This document shows, piece by piece, positions 1-5,238 of a stretch of DNA of 5,589 bases (position 1 is the stretch's first letter; each line of letters opens with the position of its first letter). The notes under the pieces were generated by a model, which worked only from the letters and a program-made list of their open reading frames with translations, was not told where the DNA came from and ran no database searches. The translations under genes were made by a program, and so were the position numbers. Source of the DNA: Gammaproteobacteria bacterium (GTDB lineage Bacteria > Pseudomonadota > Gammaproteobacteria > Pseudomonadales > Pseudohongiellaceae); the NCBI GenBank assembly GCA_947377625.1, contig CANCGR010000216.1, positions 1-5,589 of the forward strand. Direction: 5' to 3'.

Positions 1-59
1 GGGTGCGGAGCCCCTTGCCTCAGAGCTTTCTGCGTTGCAGCCTGGGACTATAACAAAAT

Positions 60-533
60 CTAAAGGCTCTTCTGCATCCGAAGCGCATCCTGCCCATCTT
101 CATAATAAGCAGCTTTACGTCCAAAGATCTGATAACCAAGCTTCTGGTAGAGCCCGATGGCAGCAGTGTTGCCGGCGGCCACCTCCAATCGCATGGATGA
201 ACTACCTTGCTCTCGAGCGACGGCCTCAGCCTTGCGCAACAACTTGCTGCCAAGCCCTTGTCCACGCGCTGCCTTGCTGATCGCGATGGAGTAGAGGCGG
301 GCAGCTGGCGAATCGGCACGGCTTAGCACCAAGCATGAGCCGTGCAGTGTGTCACCGCTGATGGCCAAGAGCAGAATCGCGTTGGCCGCACCGATCCAGT
401 GCCGCATGCGCCGCTCACTCAACTTGTCACCCGCAAAGCTCGCATTTTCCAGCGCCAAAAGTGCAGGCAAATCGCCGAGGCCGGCGCGACGAAGACGGAT
501 TGACAGTGGAGCTGAACGGGAGCTGACGGACAT
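60..533 (-). CDS. GNAT-family N-acetyltransferase, RimI-like, partner of the RLAN/RimK ligase
   Basis: Predicted cytoplasmic acetyl-CoA-dependent N-acetyltransferase of 157 residues. Seen: an N-terminal strand followed by GDLPALLALEN (about 20-30), the acetyl-CoA pyrophosphate-binding motif RGQGLGSKLL (90-99), and motif B NTAAIGLYQKLGY (122-134) ending in the RimI-like YYEDGQDAL stretch (143-151). This is a complete single GNAT domain. Known: in many gammaproteobacteria the GNAT beside this type of RimK ligase is fused to a C-terminal C39-like peptidase domain; here the protein stops right after the GNAT fold, so it is the unfused form. It is divergent from the ligase gene with about 114 bp between starts. 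I chose the ATG at 533 because the GNAT fold begins soon after it. It lacks a clear Shine-Dalgarno, and the frame is open upstream to an ATG at 617 and a TTG at 626. The substrate (protein N-terminus, peptide or small amine) cannot be read from sequence. Confidence 0.85.
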   Translation of the reverse strand: MSVSSRSAPLSIRLRRAGLGDLPALLALENASFAGDKLSERRMRHWIGAANAILLLAISGDTLHGSCLVLSRADSPAARLYSIAISKAARGQGLGSKLLRKAEAVAREQGSSSMRLEVAAGNTAAIGLYQKLGYQIFGRKAAYYEDGQDALRMQKSL

Positions 534-627
534 GAGGAAGGCATCTGCAAATTGACAGAGAATTCTCGCAAGACCCAGTGTTGCTTTGCCAGCAAAATAG
601 GCATACTCACCGACCATATTTTCCAAT

Positions 628-634
628 GAAGGAG
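628..634 (+). promoter_or_regulatory. Ribosome binding site of the RimK-family ligase, unusually distant
   Basis: GAAGGAG lies 13 bases before the ATG at 648, longer than the usual 5-9. An in-frame TGA at 627-629 rules out any earlier start, and the protein begins with the family-typical short strand VLIVVDR, so the ATG at 648 stands despite the spacing. Confidence 0.5.
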
Positions 635-647
635 TCCTGTACGCCCC

Positions 648-2135
648 ATGTCAAATGTCCTCATCGTCGTGGATAGACTCGAAGACTGGGAGCCGTATTA
701 TCCGAGTGATCTGGTAATCTCTTTCGATCAATATCTGTCGCTGAAATCACCCCCCAACCAGCGCGTGCGTGTCATCAATCTGTGCAGTGACTACAGCTAC
801 CTGAGCCCAGGCTACTACTGCTCGCTGCTGGCCGAAGCCAAGGGCCATCACGTAATTCCTACCAGCAAAGTGCTCAACGACGTCTGGTCGCCGCTGCTCT
901 ATCAGCTCAATGTCGAAGAAGTGTTCCAAACGCTCGACAAAATGTTCAAGAAAGGCGAGCGCCCCGACAGCCTCGAATTCAAAGCCTATTTCGGCCAGGT
1001 GGCCGAACCCTCGCTGAAACCGCTCGCGCGCGTGGTGTTCGAGCGTTTTGCGGCACCGGTGGTATCGGTAACACTGAAGTCGCTCGACGGCCATTGGGTG
1101 ATCGCTGACTTGCATGTGGTTGACCACAAGAGCCTCACCGACGCCGAAGAAACCTCGTTTGGCGAAGCGCTCGACATTTTCAGCCGCCAGGTCTGGCACC
1201 CCAAGAAGGCGCGCAAGCACGCCAAATATGATCTCGCCATTTTGCTGAATGATCAGGAAAAGCTGCCGCCCAGCAACATGCCCGCCATCAAGAAATTCAT
1301 CCAGGCCGGCAAGAACCTTGGTGTGGATGTGGAGATTATCTCGCCTGATGACTTCATGCGCCTGCCGGAGTTTGATGCGCTGTTTATCCGCGAAACCACC
1401 AGCATTGAACATCACACTTACCGCTTCGCCAAAAAGGCCGAGAGCATGGGGCTGGTGGTGCTGGACGACCCCACCTCGATTCTGCGCTGCACCAACAAGA
1501 TCTACCTCGCCGACTTGTTCTCTGCCAACGGTGTGCCGGCCCCGCGCACGCTGATCGTCAGTCGTGGCCGCACTGAGCAATTGGAAAATGCAGCAGAAAC
1601 GCTGGGCTTCCCTATAGTGGTGAAAATTCCGGATGGTTCATTTTCACGCGGCATTGTGAAAGTAGACGACCTTGAAGAGCTCAAGGCCAAAGCCGCCACG
1701 TTGTTTGAAGAATCAAGTTTGCTGTTGTGCCAGGAATTTCTCTACACCGATTTCGACTGGCGCATCGGCGTGCTCAACAATCGCGCACTCTATGCCTGCC
1801 GCTATTACATGGTGAAAGACCACTGGCAGATCTACCACCACCAGAACGACGACGAAGCCAGCCTGGTCGACAAGGACGACAAAACCAAGTCCGGCGGTTT
1901 CGATACCTTGCCCACTTTCGAAGTGCCGCGTGTCGTGCTGCAAGCCGCGCTCAAAGCCACCAAGGGCATCGGCGACGGTTTCTACGGCGTGGATGTGAAA
2001 CAGTGGGGCGACAAGGCCTTCGTGATTGAAGTAAACGACAACCCCAGCATCGACGCCGGTGTGGAAGACCAGTACCTGGGCAACGAACTCTACAGTTTGA
2101 TCATGCAGGAGTTTGTGCGCAGGATGGAAGAATAG
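648..2135 (+). CDS. RimK-family ATP-grasp ligase with N-terminal RLAN domain
   Basis: Cytoplasmic ATP-dependent carboxylate-amine ligase of 495 residues, expected to form an amide bond via an acyl-phosphate, as RimK does when adding glutamate. Seen: an N-terminal RLAN-type region (about 1-155) with WEPYYPSD (14-21), RVINLCSDYSYLSPGYYCSLLAEAKGH split across 41-67 and VIPTSKVLND (69-78); a linker and pre-ATP-grasp region (about 190-270); and a C-terminal ATP-grasp fold with DDPTSILRCTNKIYLADL (273-290), the lysine/glycine loop VVKIPDGSFSRG (324-335), QEFLYTDFDWRIG (362-374) and the metal-binding D449 and EVNDNP (461-466; E461, N463). All catalytic positions look intact. True RimK has only about 300 residues; the extra 190 N-terminal residues mark the RLAN subgroup, whose acceptor is unknown. 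Known association with GNAT and peptidase genes suggests synthesis or processing of a peptide tag or metabolite; this is inference. It should not be equated with ribosomal protein S6 modification. Confidence 0.9.
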   Translation: MSNVLIVVDRLEDWEPYYPSDLVISFDQYLSLKSPPNQRVRVINLCSDYSYLSPGYYCSLLAEAKGHHVIPTSKVLNDVWSPLLYQLNVEEVFQTLDKMFKKGERPDSLEFKAYFGQVAEPSLKPLARVVFERFAAPVVSVTLKSLDGHWVIADLHVVDHKSLTDAEETSFGEALDIFSRQVWHPKKARKHAKYDLAILLNDQEKLPPSNMPAIKKFIQAGKNLGVDVEIISPDDFMRLPEFDALFIRETTSIEHHTYRFAKKAESMGLVVLDDPTSILRCTNKIYLADLFSANGVPAPRTLIVSRGRTEQLENAAETLGFPIVVKIPDGSFSRGIVKVDDLEELKAKAATLFEESSLLLCQEFLYTDFDWRIGVLNNRALYACRYYMVKDHWQIYHHQNDDEASLVDKDDKTKSGGFDTLPTFEVPRVVLQAALKATKGIGDGFYGVDVKQWGDKAFVIEVNDNPSIDAGVEDQYLGNELYSLIMQEFVRRMEE

Positions 2136-2152
2136 CTCAGGGCTGCTTCTTC
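2127..2152. terminator. Possible bidirectional hairpin over the convergent stop codons
   Basis: GAAGAA (2127-2132) and TTCTTC (2147-2152) are perfect inverted arms. Inside them AGC (2134-2136) can pair with GCT (2142-2144), leaving a small internal loop and an apical loop of about five bases. The element spans both stop codons (TAG 2133-2135 and TGA 2139-2137). There is no T-tract on either side and the outer arm is A/T-rich, so it is a weak candidate for terminating both transcripts; it could be coincidence from coding sequence. Confidence 0.25.
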
Positions 2153-3096
2153 GTGGGAAAGTTGCCGGTCAAACTCTGATAGATCATCTTGGTCACATCA
2201 TCCGGCCCCACGCGGTCGCTGGCCCACTTCCTGTCAAATTCCTTCGACGGATTGCTGGCCTTGATCGCATCCAGCGTCTTGCCCTCCTTGATCAATTTCA
2301 CCACGCGGTCGCGAATCAGCTGCAGCATGTCGCGGTAAACCCTGAGCGAGGCTTTGTCGCCAATCGGGCCATGCCCCGGTACCACCCGCGTCTTGTCGTT
2401 AATCACAGCCAGCACGGCATCTATCGCCGGGAAGTAGCCATCAATCCTGCCGCCACCAGCCAGATCAATGATCGGGTACAGCTCGTTGATATAGACATCG
2501 CCCATGTGCACCACGTTTGACTTGGGGAACCACACAATAGAATCGCCGTCAGTGTGTGCTGCCGACACGAAGAAGAACTTGATGTCTTCGTTGTTGAAAT
2601 GCACCACCAGCGAGTCTTTGAACGTCACCACCGGCAGTGCGGCGGGTGGAGATGCCGGTGTCACCGAATCGAAGTGCGCGTTGTAGGATTCGCTCTTCAT
2701 GCGCTCGCGTGACTTCTCGTTGGCAATGATCACTGAACCCATCTTGCCCAAATTTTCATTGCCACCGGTATGGTCATTGTGGAAATGGGTGTTAAGCACA
2801 AACTTGATCGGGCCTGGCTTGATCGCGCCGATTTGCTTGACGATCTTGTCGGTGATTTCAGCGAACTCATCGTCCACCAGCAGCACACCGTCCGGCCCGG
2901 CTGACACCAGCATGTTGCCGCCGGAGCCCTGCAGGTAATAAACCGTGTCGGACAGCTTCTGCTGGGAAAAGCTCACGTGTTCCCAGTCGGTGGTAAAGCC
3001 GTCGGCAACTTTCCATTGCGGCTCGGCAGCAGTCGAAAGGGAACTGGCACCGACCAAAACACTGCACAGCAACAGCCGGGAATTCACACAGCCCAT
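2137..3096 (-). CDS. Exported metallo-beta-lactamase-fold hydrolase
   Basis: Predicted periplasmic or secreted zinc-dependent hydrolase of 319 residues. Seen: a Sec-type signal peptide (short n-region ending in R7, hydrophobic LLLCSVLVGASSL 8-20, likely cleavage after STAA near residue 24); the hallmark THFHNDHTGG (103-112) giving H104, H106, D108 and H109; then H181 (AAHTDGDS), bridging D200 (VHMGDVY) and H242 (VPGHGPIG). All ligands for a two-metal site are present. The C-terminal helices (about 250-310) form a cap typical of broad MBL-fold hydrolases. The substrate is unknown: beta-lactamase, lactonase or other ester/thioester activities all use this fold, and a resistance role should not be assumed. 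The ATG at 3096 is chosen because GGAGG sits 5 bases upstream and the signal peptide starts there; the frame is open to 3186, but those 30 residues do not look like part of the protein. Its stop lies one base from the ligase stop. Confidence 0.9.
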   Translation of the reverse strand: MGCVNSRLLLCSVLVGASSLSTAAEPQWKVADGFTTDWEHVSFSQQKLSDTVYYLQGSGGNMLVSAGPDGVLLVDDEFAEITDKIVKQIGAIKPGPIKFVLNTHFHNDHTGGNENLGKMGSVIIANEKSRERMKSESYNAHFDSVTPASPPAALPVVTFKDSLVVHFNNEDIKFFFVSAAHTDGDSIVWFPKSNVVHMGDVYINELYPIIDLAGGGRIDGYFPAIDAVLAVINDKTRVVPGHGPIGDKASLRVYRDMLQLIRDRVVKLIKEGKTLDAIKASNPSKEFDRKWASDRVGPDDVTKMIYQSLTGNFPTKKQP

Positions 3097-3101
3097 GCAG
3101 G

Positions 3102-3106
3102 CCTCC
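3102..3106 (-). promoter_or_regulatory. Shine-Dalgarno of the MBL-fold hydrolase
   Basis: GGAGG on the minus strand, 5 bases before the ATG at 3096. It decides this start over upstream in-frame alternatives and fits a signal peptide beginning MGCVNSR. Confidence 0.8.
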
Positions 3107-3127
3107 GTATGCGTATGTTGGAGAACG

Positions 3128-3156
3128 ATTCCATAGCCGAGCAATGCGCATGCCAA
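3128..3156 (-). promoter_or_regulatory. Candidate sigma70 promoter of the MBL-fold hydrolase
   Basis: On the minus strand TTGGCA (3156-3151, five of six matches to the -35 consensus) is followed after exactly 17 bases by TGGAAT (3133-3128, four of six to the -10). Transcription would start near 3121, giving a leader of about 25 bases that contains the GGAGG site. Position and spacing fit well, but this is by-eye matching only. Confidence 0.35.
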
Positions 3157-3273
3157 AGCTGGCCAGTTGGTCAGGTTTTGTAGCAATGCCCGCCAATTCA
3201 GTCAGTTAGCCGGCAATAGCTTGCGCAGGTGAAATAACCCTGTTTTCAGGATGGTTGTTTTTTGCATTGATCT

Positions 3274-3288
3274 GCTCCAATTTGGAGC
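3274..3288. promoter_or_regulatory. Perfect palindrome upstream of the peroxiredoxin, candidate operator
   Basis: GCTCCAA-T-TTGGAGC is a perfect 7+1+7 inverted repeat ending 33 bases before the peroxiredoxin ATG, inside the 225-bp divergent region. Its position suits a regulator binding site over or just downstream of the promoter. It does not match the OxyR pattern (ATAG-N7-CTAT) that would be the obvious guess for a peroxiredoxin. A rho-independent terminator is less likely: there is no gene upstream on the plus strand, and only three T residues follow. It could also be a small 5'-leader hairpin. Confidence 0.35.
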
Positions 3289-3321
3289 TTTCCCAAACCT
3301 AGCCCGCAACAGGAGCACACC

Positions 3322-3804
3322 ATGACCATTCAAGTTGGCGACAAGATACCCGCGTGTAACACCCTTAGAGTATTCGGCGAAAAAGGCCCGCAAGCCATCA
3401 CCACTGACGAGCTGTTTGCCGGCAAGAAAGTCGTGATGTTTGCGGTGCCCGGCGCGTTCACCCCTGGTTGCTCCAATACCCATCTGCCGGGCTTCGTAGT
3501 GCACGCTGACACCATCAAGGCCAAGGGCGTTAACAGCATCATTTGCGTGTCAGTGAACGATGCCTTCGTGATGAATGCGTGGGGCAAGAACCAGAATGCC
3601 GAACACCTCATCATGCTGGCCGACGGCAGCGCCGAATTCGCCAAAGCCATGGGACTCGACCTGGATCTCACCGACAAAGGCATGGGCGTACGCTGCAAGC
3701 GCATGGCGATGGTCATTGATAACGGTGTGGTCAGCTTTATGGCGATTGAACCTCCGGGCGGCATCGTTGAGAGCTCGGCTGAAGCCATACTCAAAGTGTT
3801 GTAA
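3322..3804 (+). CDS. Peroxiredoxin of the Prx5/PrxII type (atypical 2-Cys)
   Basis: Cytoplasmic thiol peroxidase of 160 residues that reduces H2O2 and organic hydroperoxides. Seen: the redoxin fold from residue 3, the active-site motif PGAFTPGC (43-50) with peroxidatic C50 and T47, and GVRCKRMAMVID (122-133) with the conserved arginines R124 and R127. C75 in ICVSVND lies 25 residues after C50, the spacing of the peroxidatic/resolving pair (C51/C76) of plant-type PrxII enzymes, so an intramolecular disulfide recycled by glutaredoxin or thioredoxin is likely. There is no C-terminal glutaredoxin domain, unlike some bacterial Prx5 hybrids, so the reductant must come from elsewhere. The length is normal and there is no signal peptide. 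AGGAG at 3311-3315 lies 6 bases before the ATG. The palindrome at 3274-3288 may regulate it, and the DoxX-like gene follows 41 bp downstream, probably on the same transcript. Confidence 0.93.
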   Translation: MTIQVGDKIPACNTLRVFGEKGPQAITTDELFAGKKVVMFAVPGAFTPGCSNTHLPGFVVHADTIKAKGVNSIICVSVNDAFVMNAWGKNQNAEHLIMLADGSAEFAKAMGLDLDLTDKGMGVRCKRMAMVIDNGVVSFMAIEPPGGIVESSAEAILKVL

Positions 3805-3845
3805 GACAAGAAAGAACCAACCAACCAACTTCAACGGTAAAAGCC

Positions 3846-4214
3846 ATGATCAAAGCCGGCTGGATAATGACTGCACTCTTCACGCTGTTCATGCTGGGCG
3901 CCTCGGTGGCGCCCAAATTTCTTGGCATGGATGCGGCCGTTGAATCGATGGTTGCCCTGGGCTGGTCGGCCGATTATCTACTGATGATTGGCTGCATCGA
4001 GCTCTGCTGCACGGTGCTGTTTGTGATTCCGCGCACCGGCCTGTTGGGTGCGATCCTGATGACAGGTCTGCTTGGCGGCGCGATGTCCGCCAACATCCGT
4101 GCCGGGATGCCTTTGTACTCGCACATCTTGTTCAGTATTTATCTGGGTGTGTTCATGTGGGTTGCGCTTTGGTTGCGTGACGAGCGGGTGCGCAAGGTAT
4201 TTCCGTTGTTGTAG
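3846..4214 (+). CDS. DoxX-like four-helix inner-membrane protein
   Basis: Integral membrane protein of 122 residues. Seen: four hydrophobic segments at about 4-26, 41-62, 64-84 and 91-110, each pair joined by a short loop, then a basic cytoplasmic tail (RDERVRK). The first helix carries GASVAPKF (18-25) and the second helix begins after ALGWSADYL; helix 2 contains the charged E52 with C50, C54 and C55 (IGCIELCC). This matches the compact DoxX-like family, whose members are mostly uncharacterised; relatives have been tied to quinone, thiosulfate or oxidative-stress-linked membrane redox functions. Placement directly behind a peroxiredoxin supports a redox role but does not prove it. The upstream GGTAAAAG is a weak ribosome site, so expression may depend on coupling to the transcript from the peroxiredoxin. 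Its stop is 2 bp from the convergent channel-like gene. Confidence 0.8.
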   Translation: MIKAGWIMTALFTLFMLGASVAPKFLGMDAAVESMVALGWSADYLLMIGCIELCCTVLFVIPRTGLLGAILMTGLLGGAMSANIRAGMPLYSHILFSIYLGVFMWVALWLRDERVRKVFPLL

Positions 4215-4216
4215 CG

Positions 4217-4561
4217 TTACCGCCCGGCATCCCAATGAAACTTGTGCAGCACCCGGTGCACTATCGGCGTAAGAATAAGTGCTGCTGTCACGATAAATAC
4301 CAAGCCTGCATAGAGCGCATAGCAGCCGGCGAACAGTTTGCCGGCTTCTGTCATCGGTGAGTTCACCGGCCCCATGCCGCCCAGCAGCATCGCTGAATTC
4401 AGGAAGGCATCCATCGGCGGCAGGTTTTCAAATTCCATGTAACCCGTCATGCCGATGGCCAGTGAAATCGCCAGCAGGGCAAGTGCAATCGCTGCATGTG
4501 AAGCCAAGCGCGAAGCGAAGGCGCCAGCGGCAAGCGGTTTGTGTTTGCGGGATTCGTACAT
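4217..4561 (-). CDS. Small two-helix membrane protein resembling a K+-channel pore module with altered filter
   Basis: Membrane protein of 114 residues. Seen: a basic cytoplasmic N-terminus (1-20), TM1 (about 22-40), a short external loop EFENLPPM, an amphipathic re-entrant-like segment DAFLNSAMLL (51-60), then GGMGPV (61-66), a loop NSPMTEAGKLFAG (67-79), TM2 (about 78-100), and a C-terminal HRVLHKFHW tail. The order TM - pore helix - GxG - TM, plus the loop leading to GKLFAGCYAL, matches the two-helix ion-channel domain (Ion_trans_2), where the filter normally reads TVGYGD. Here the aligned residues are LGGMGP: both filter glycines are kept, but T, V, Y and D are replaced. Potassium conductance is therefore doubtful; a non-selective pore or non-channel role is possible. 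I have no named family for it. It lies 47 bp after the DUF1648 gene on the same strand, perhaps co-transcribed. The start codon ATG has only a weak ribosome site (AAGGCG, distant). Confidence 0.65.
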   Translation of the reverse strand: MYESRKHKPLAAGAFASRLASHAAIALALLAISLAIGMTGYMEFENLPPMDAFLNSAMLLGGMGPVNSPMTEAGKLFAGCYALYAGLVFIVTAALILTPIVHRVLHKFHWDAGR

Positions 4562-4608
4562 GGGAGCTGTATCGCCTTATGAAAGAATTGATTACTTGCA
4601 GTTTCCCG

Positions 4609-5115
4609 TCATGCCTTTGGCAGTCGACCGAACCTCATCATCAACATGCCAATCCACAGGCCCATGCTCGCCAACATCAAACCCGTGCCGAGCAACATCA
4701 AGCGAGCGGGTATTTGCGCCGGTTGCACACTGTTGGCCTGCACAATGGCCCAGTGCACAAAACCCATAAACAGCGAAAGTTGTGTACCCAGCCAGGCGAT
4801 ATGCTTATACAAATAGTGAAGGGTTGCCTGCTTGTGTTCAGGCGAGAGCCAAAATTCCCGGTTTGGAATATTGATCCTGCTTTGTGACATGCGCAGCGCC
4901 AGCGCGATAAAGCCCACCACACCAACAGGCATTGCTATCGAAAGAACCAGTACGAAAGCCAGGTACGCCGGTTTTTCCATGAAGCCATTGGGCAGCCCGG
5001 CGCCATTGAAGTGAGTGGCAATGGTTGTGGGCAGTGCGGCGATGGTGGATAGAATGAAAAGCGCGATCACTATTTCGGTGACAAGAAAAACCAGACTGGG
5101 CCGATTTATTTTCAT
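4609..5115 (-). CDS. DUF1648-domain integral membrane protein
   Basis: Membrane protein of 168 residues of unknown function. Seen: TM1 (about 8-27), the DUF1648 signature ALPTTIATHFNGAGLPNGF (27-45) on the outer side, TM2 (about 50-75), a soluble segment with INIPNREFWLSPEH (81-94), TM3 (about 103-125) and TM4 (about 137-160), with a basic end RFGRLPKA. Known: the LPxxIPxHFNxxGxPDG-like motif defines DUF1648, which also occurs in the SdpI immunity/signal-transduction proteins of Bacillus, but this protein is not an SdpI orthologue as far as I can see, and no function is assigned. The start at 5115 is preferred over the in-frame ATG at 5139 because GAGGG lies 5 bases upstream and TM1 follows directly. 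It is transcribed after the SET gene (123 bp gap) and before the pore-like gene (47 bp gap). Confidence 0.8.
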   Translation of the reverse strand: MKINRPSLVFLVTEIVIALFILSTIAALPTTIATHFNGAGLPNGFMEKPAYLAFVLVLSIAMPVGVVGFIALALRMSQSRINIPNREFWLSPEHKQATLHYLYKHIAWLGTQLSLFMGFVHWAIVQANSVQPAQIPARLMLLGTGLMLASMGLWIGMLMMRFGRLPKA

Positions 5116-5120
5116 ACATT

Positions 5121-5125
5121 CCCTC
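5121..5125 (-). promoter_or_regulatory. Shine-Dalgarno of the DUF1648 gene
   Basis: GAGGG on the minus strand, 5 bases before the ATG at 5115. It falls inside the reading frame of the longer alternative (ATG at 5139), which has no ribosome site of its own, and so selects the shorter start. Confidence 0.65.
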
Positions 5126-5238
5126 GCTGCCGAGGCCATTGTGCATCAAGTCAAAAACAGCTTGTGTAACAAGTCCATCAACAAGCGGTTTGAAATTCCC
5201 GTCAGCTGTGGCTGGAAATAATTTCGTAAATTTTCGAT

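Noticed and set aside
1..59. Possible end of a convergent plus-strand gene (open frames reach stops at 51-53 and 61-63), or the start of another minus-strand gene
   Set aside because: Only about 20 codons are visible, more than one frame is open, and no motif or minus-strand ATG is present, so nothing can be called.
552..557. Perfect TTGACA -35 box upstream of the ligase gene
   Set aside because: No acceptable -10 hexamer lies 16-18 bases downstream, so it was not called a promoter.
747..1580. 277-codon open frame antisense to the ligase gene
   Set aside because: It lies wholly inside the ligase gene, its translation is low in complexity of recognisable motifs, and such antisense frames are common opposite GC-rich genes.
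2137..3096. Antibiotic-resistance beta-lactamase
   Set aside because: The zinc motif is shared by the whole MBL superfamily; nothing specific to true beta-lactamases was recognised.
3244..3262. CCTG-TTTT-CAGG-like small stem followed by a T-run, read as a terminator
   Set aside because: The stem is only four base pairs, the T-run is displaced by several bases, and no plus-strand gene lies upstream to terminate.
3330..3824. 164-codon open frame antisense to the peroxiredoxin gene
   Set aside because: The opposite strand encodes an unmistakable peroxiredoxin with all motifs; the antisense product has no recognisable features.
4357..4887. Plus-strand open frame of 176 codons crossing two minus-strand membrane-protein genes
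   Set aside because: Its product is rich in H, Q, R and P with no domain, and it spans two genes with good hydrophobic patterns and starts on the other strand.
5116..5238. CTTGT-TAC-ACAAG inverted repeat in the gap before the DUF1648 gene
   Set aside because: The arms are only five bases and no convincing promoter hexamers accompany it; likely chance in an AT-richer spacer.
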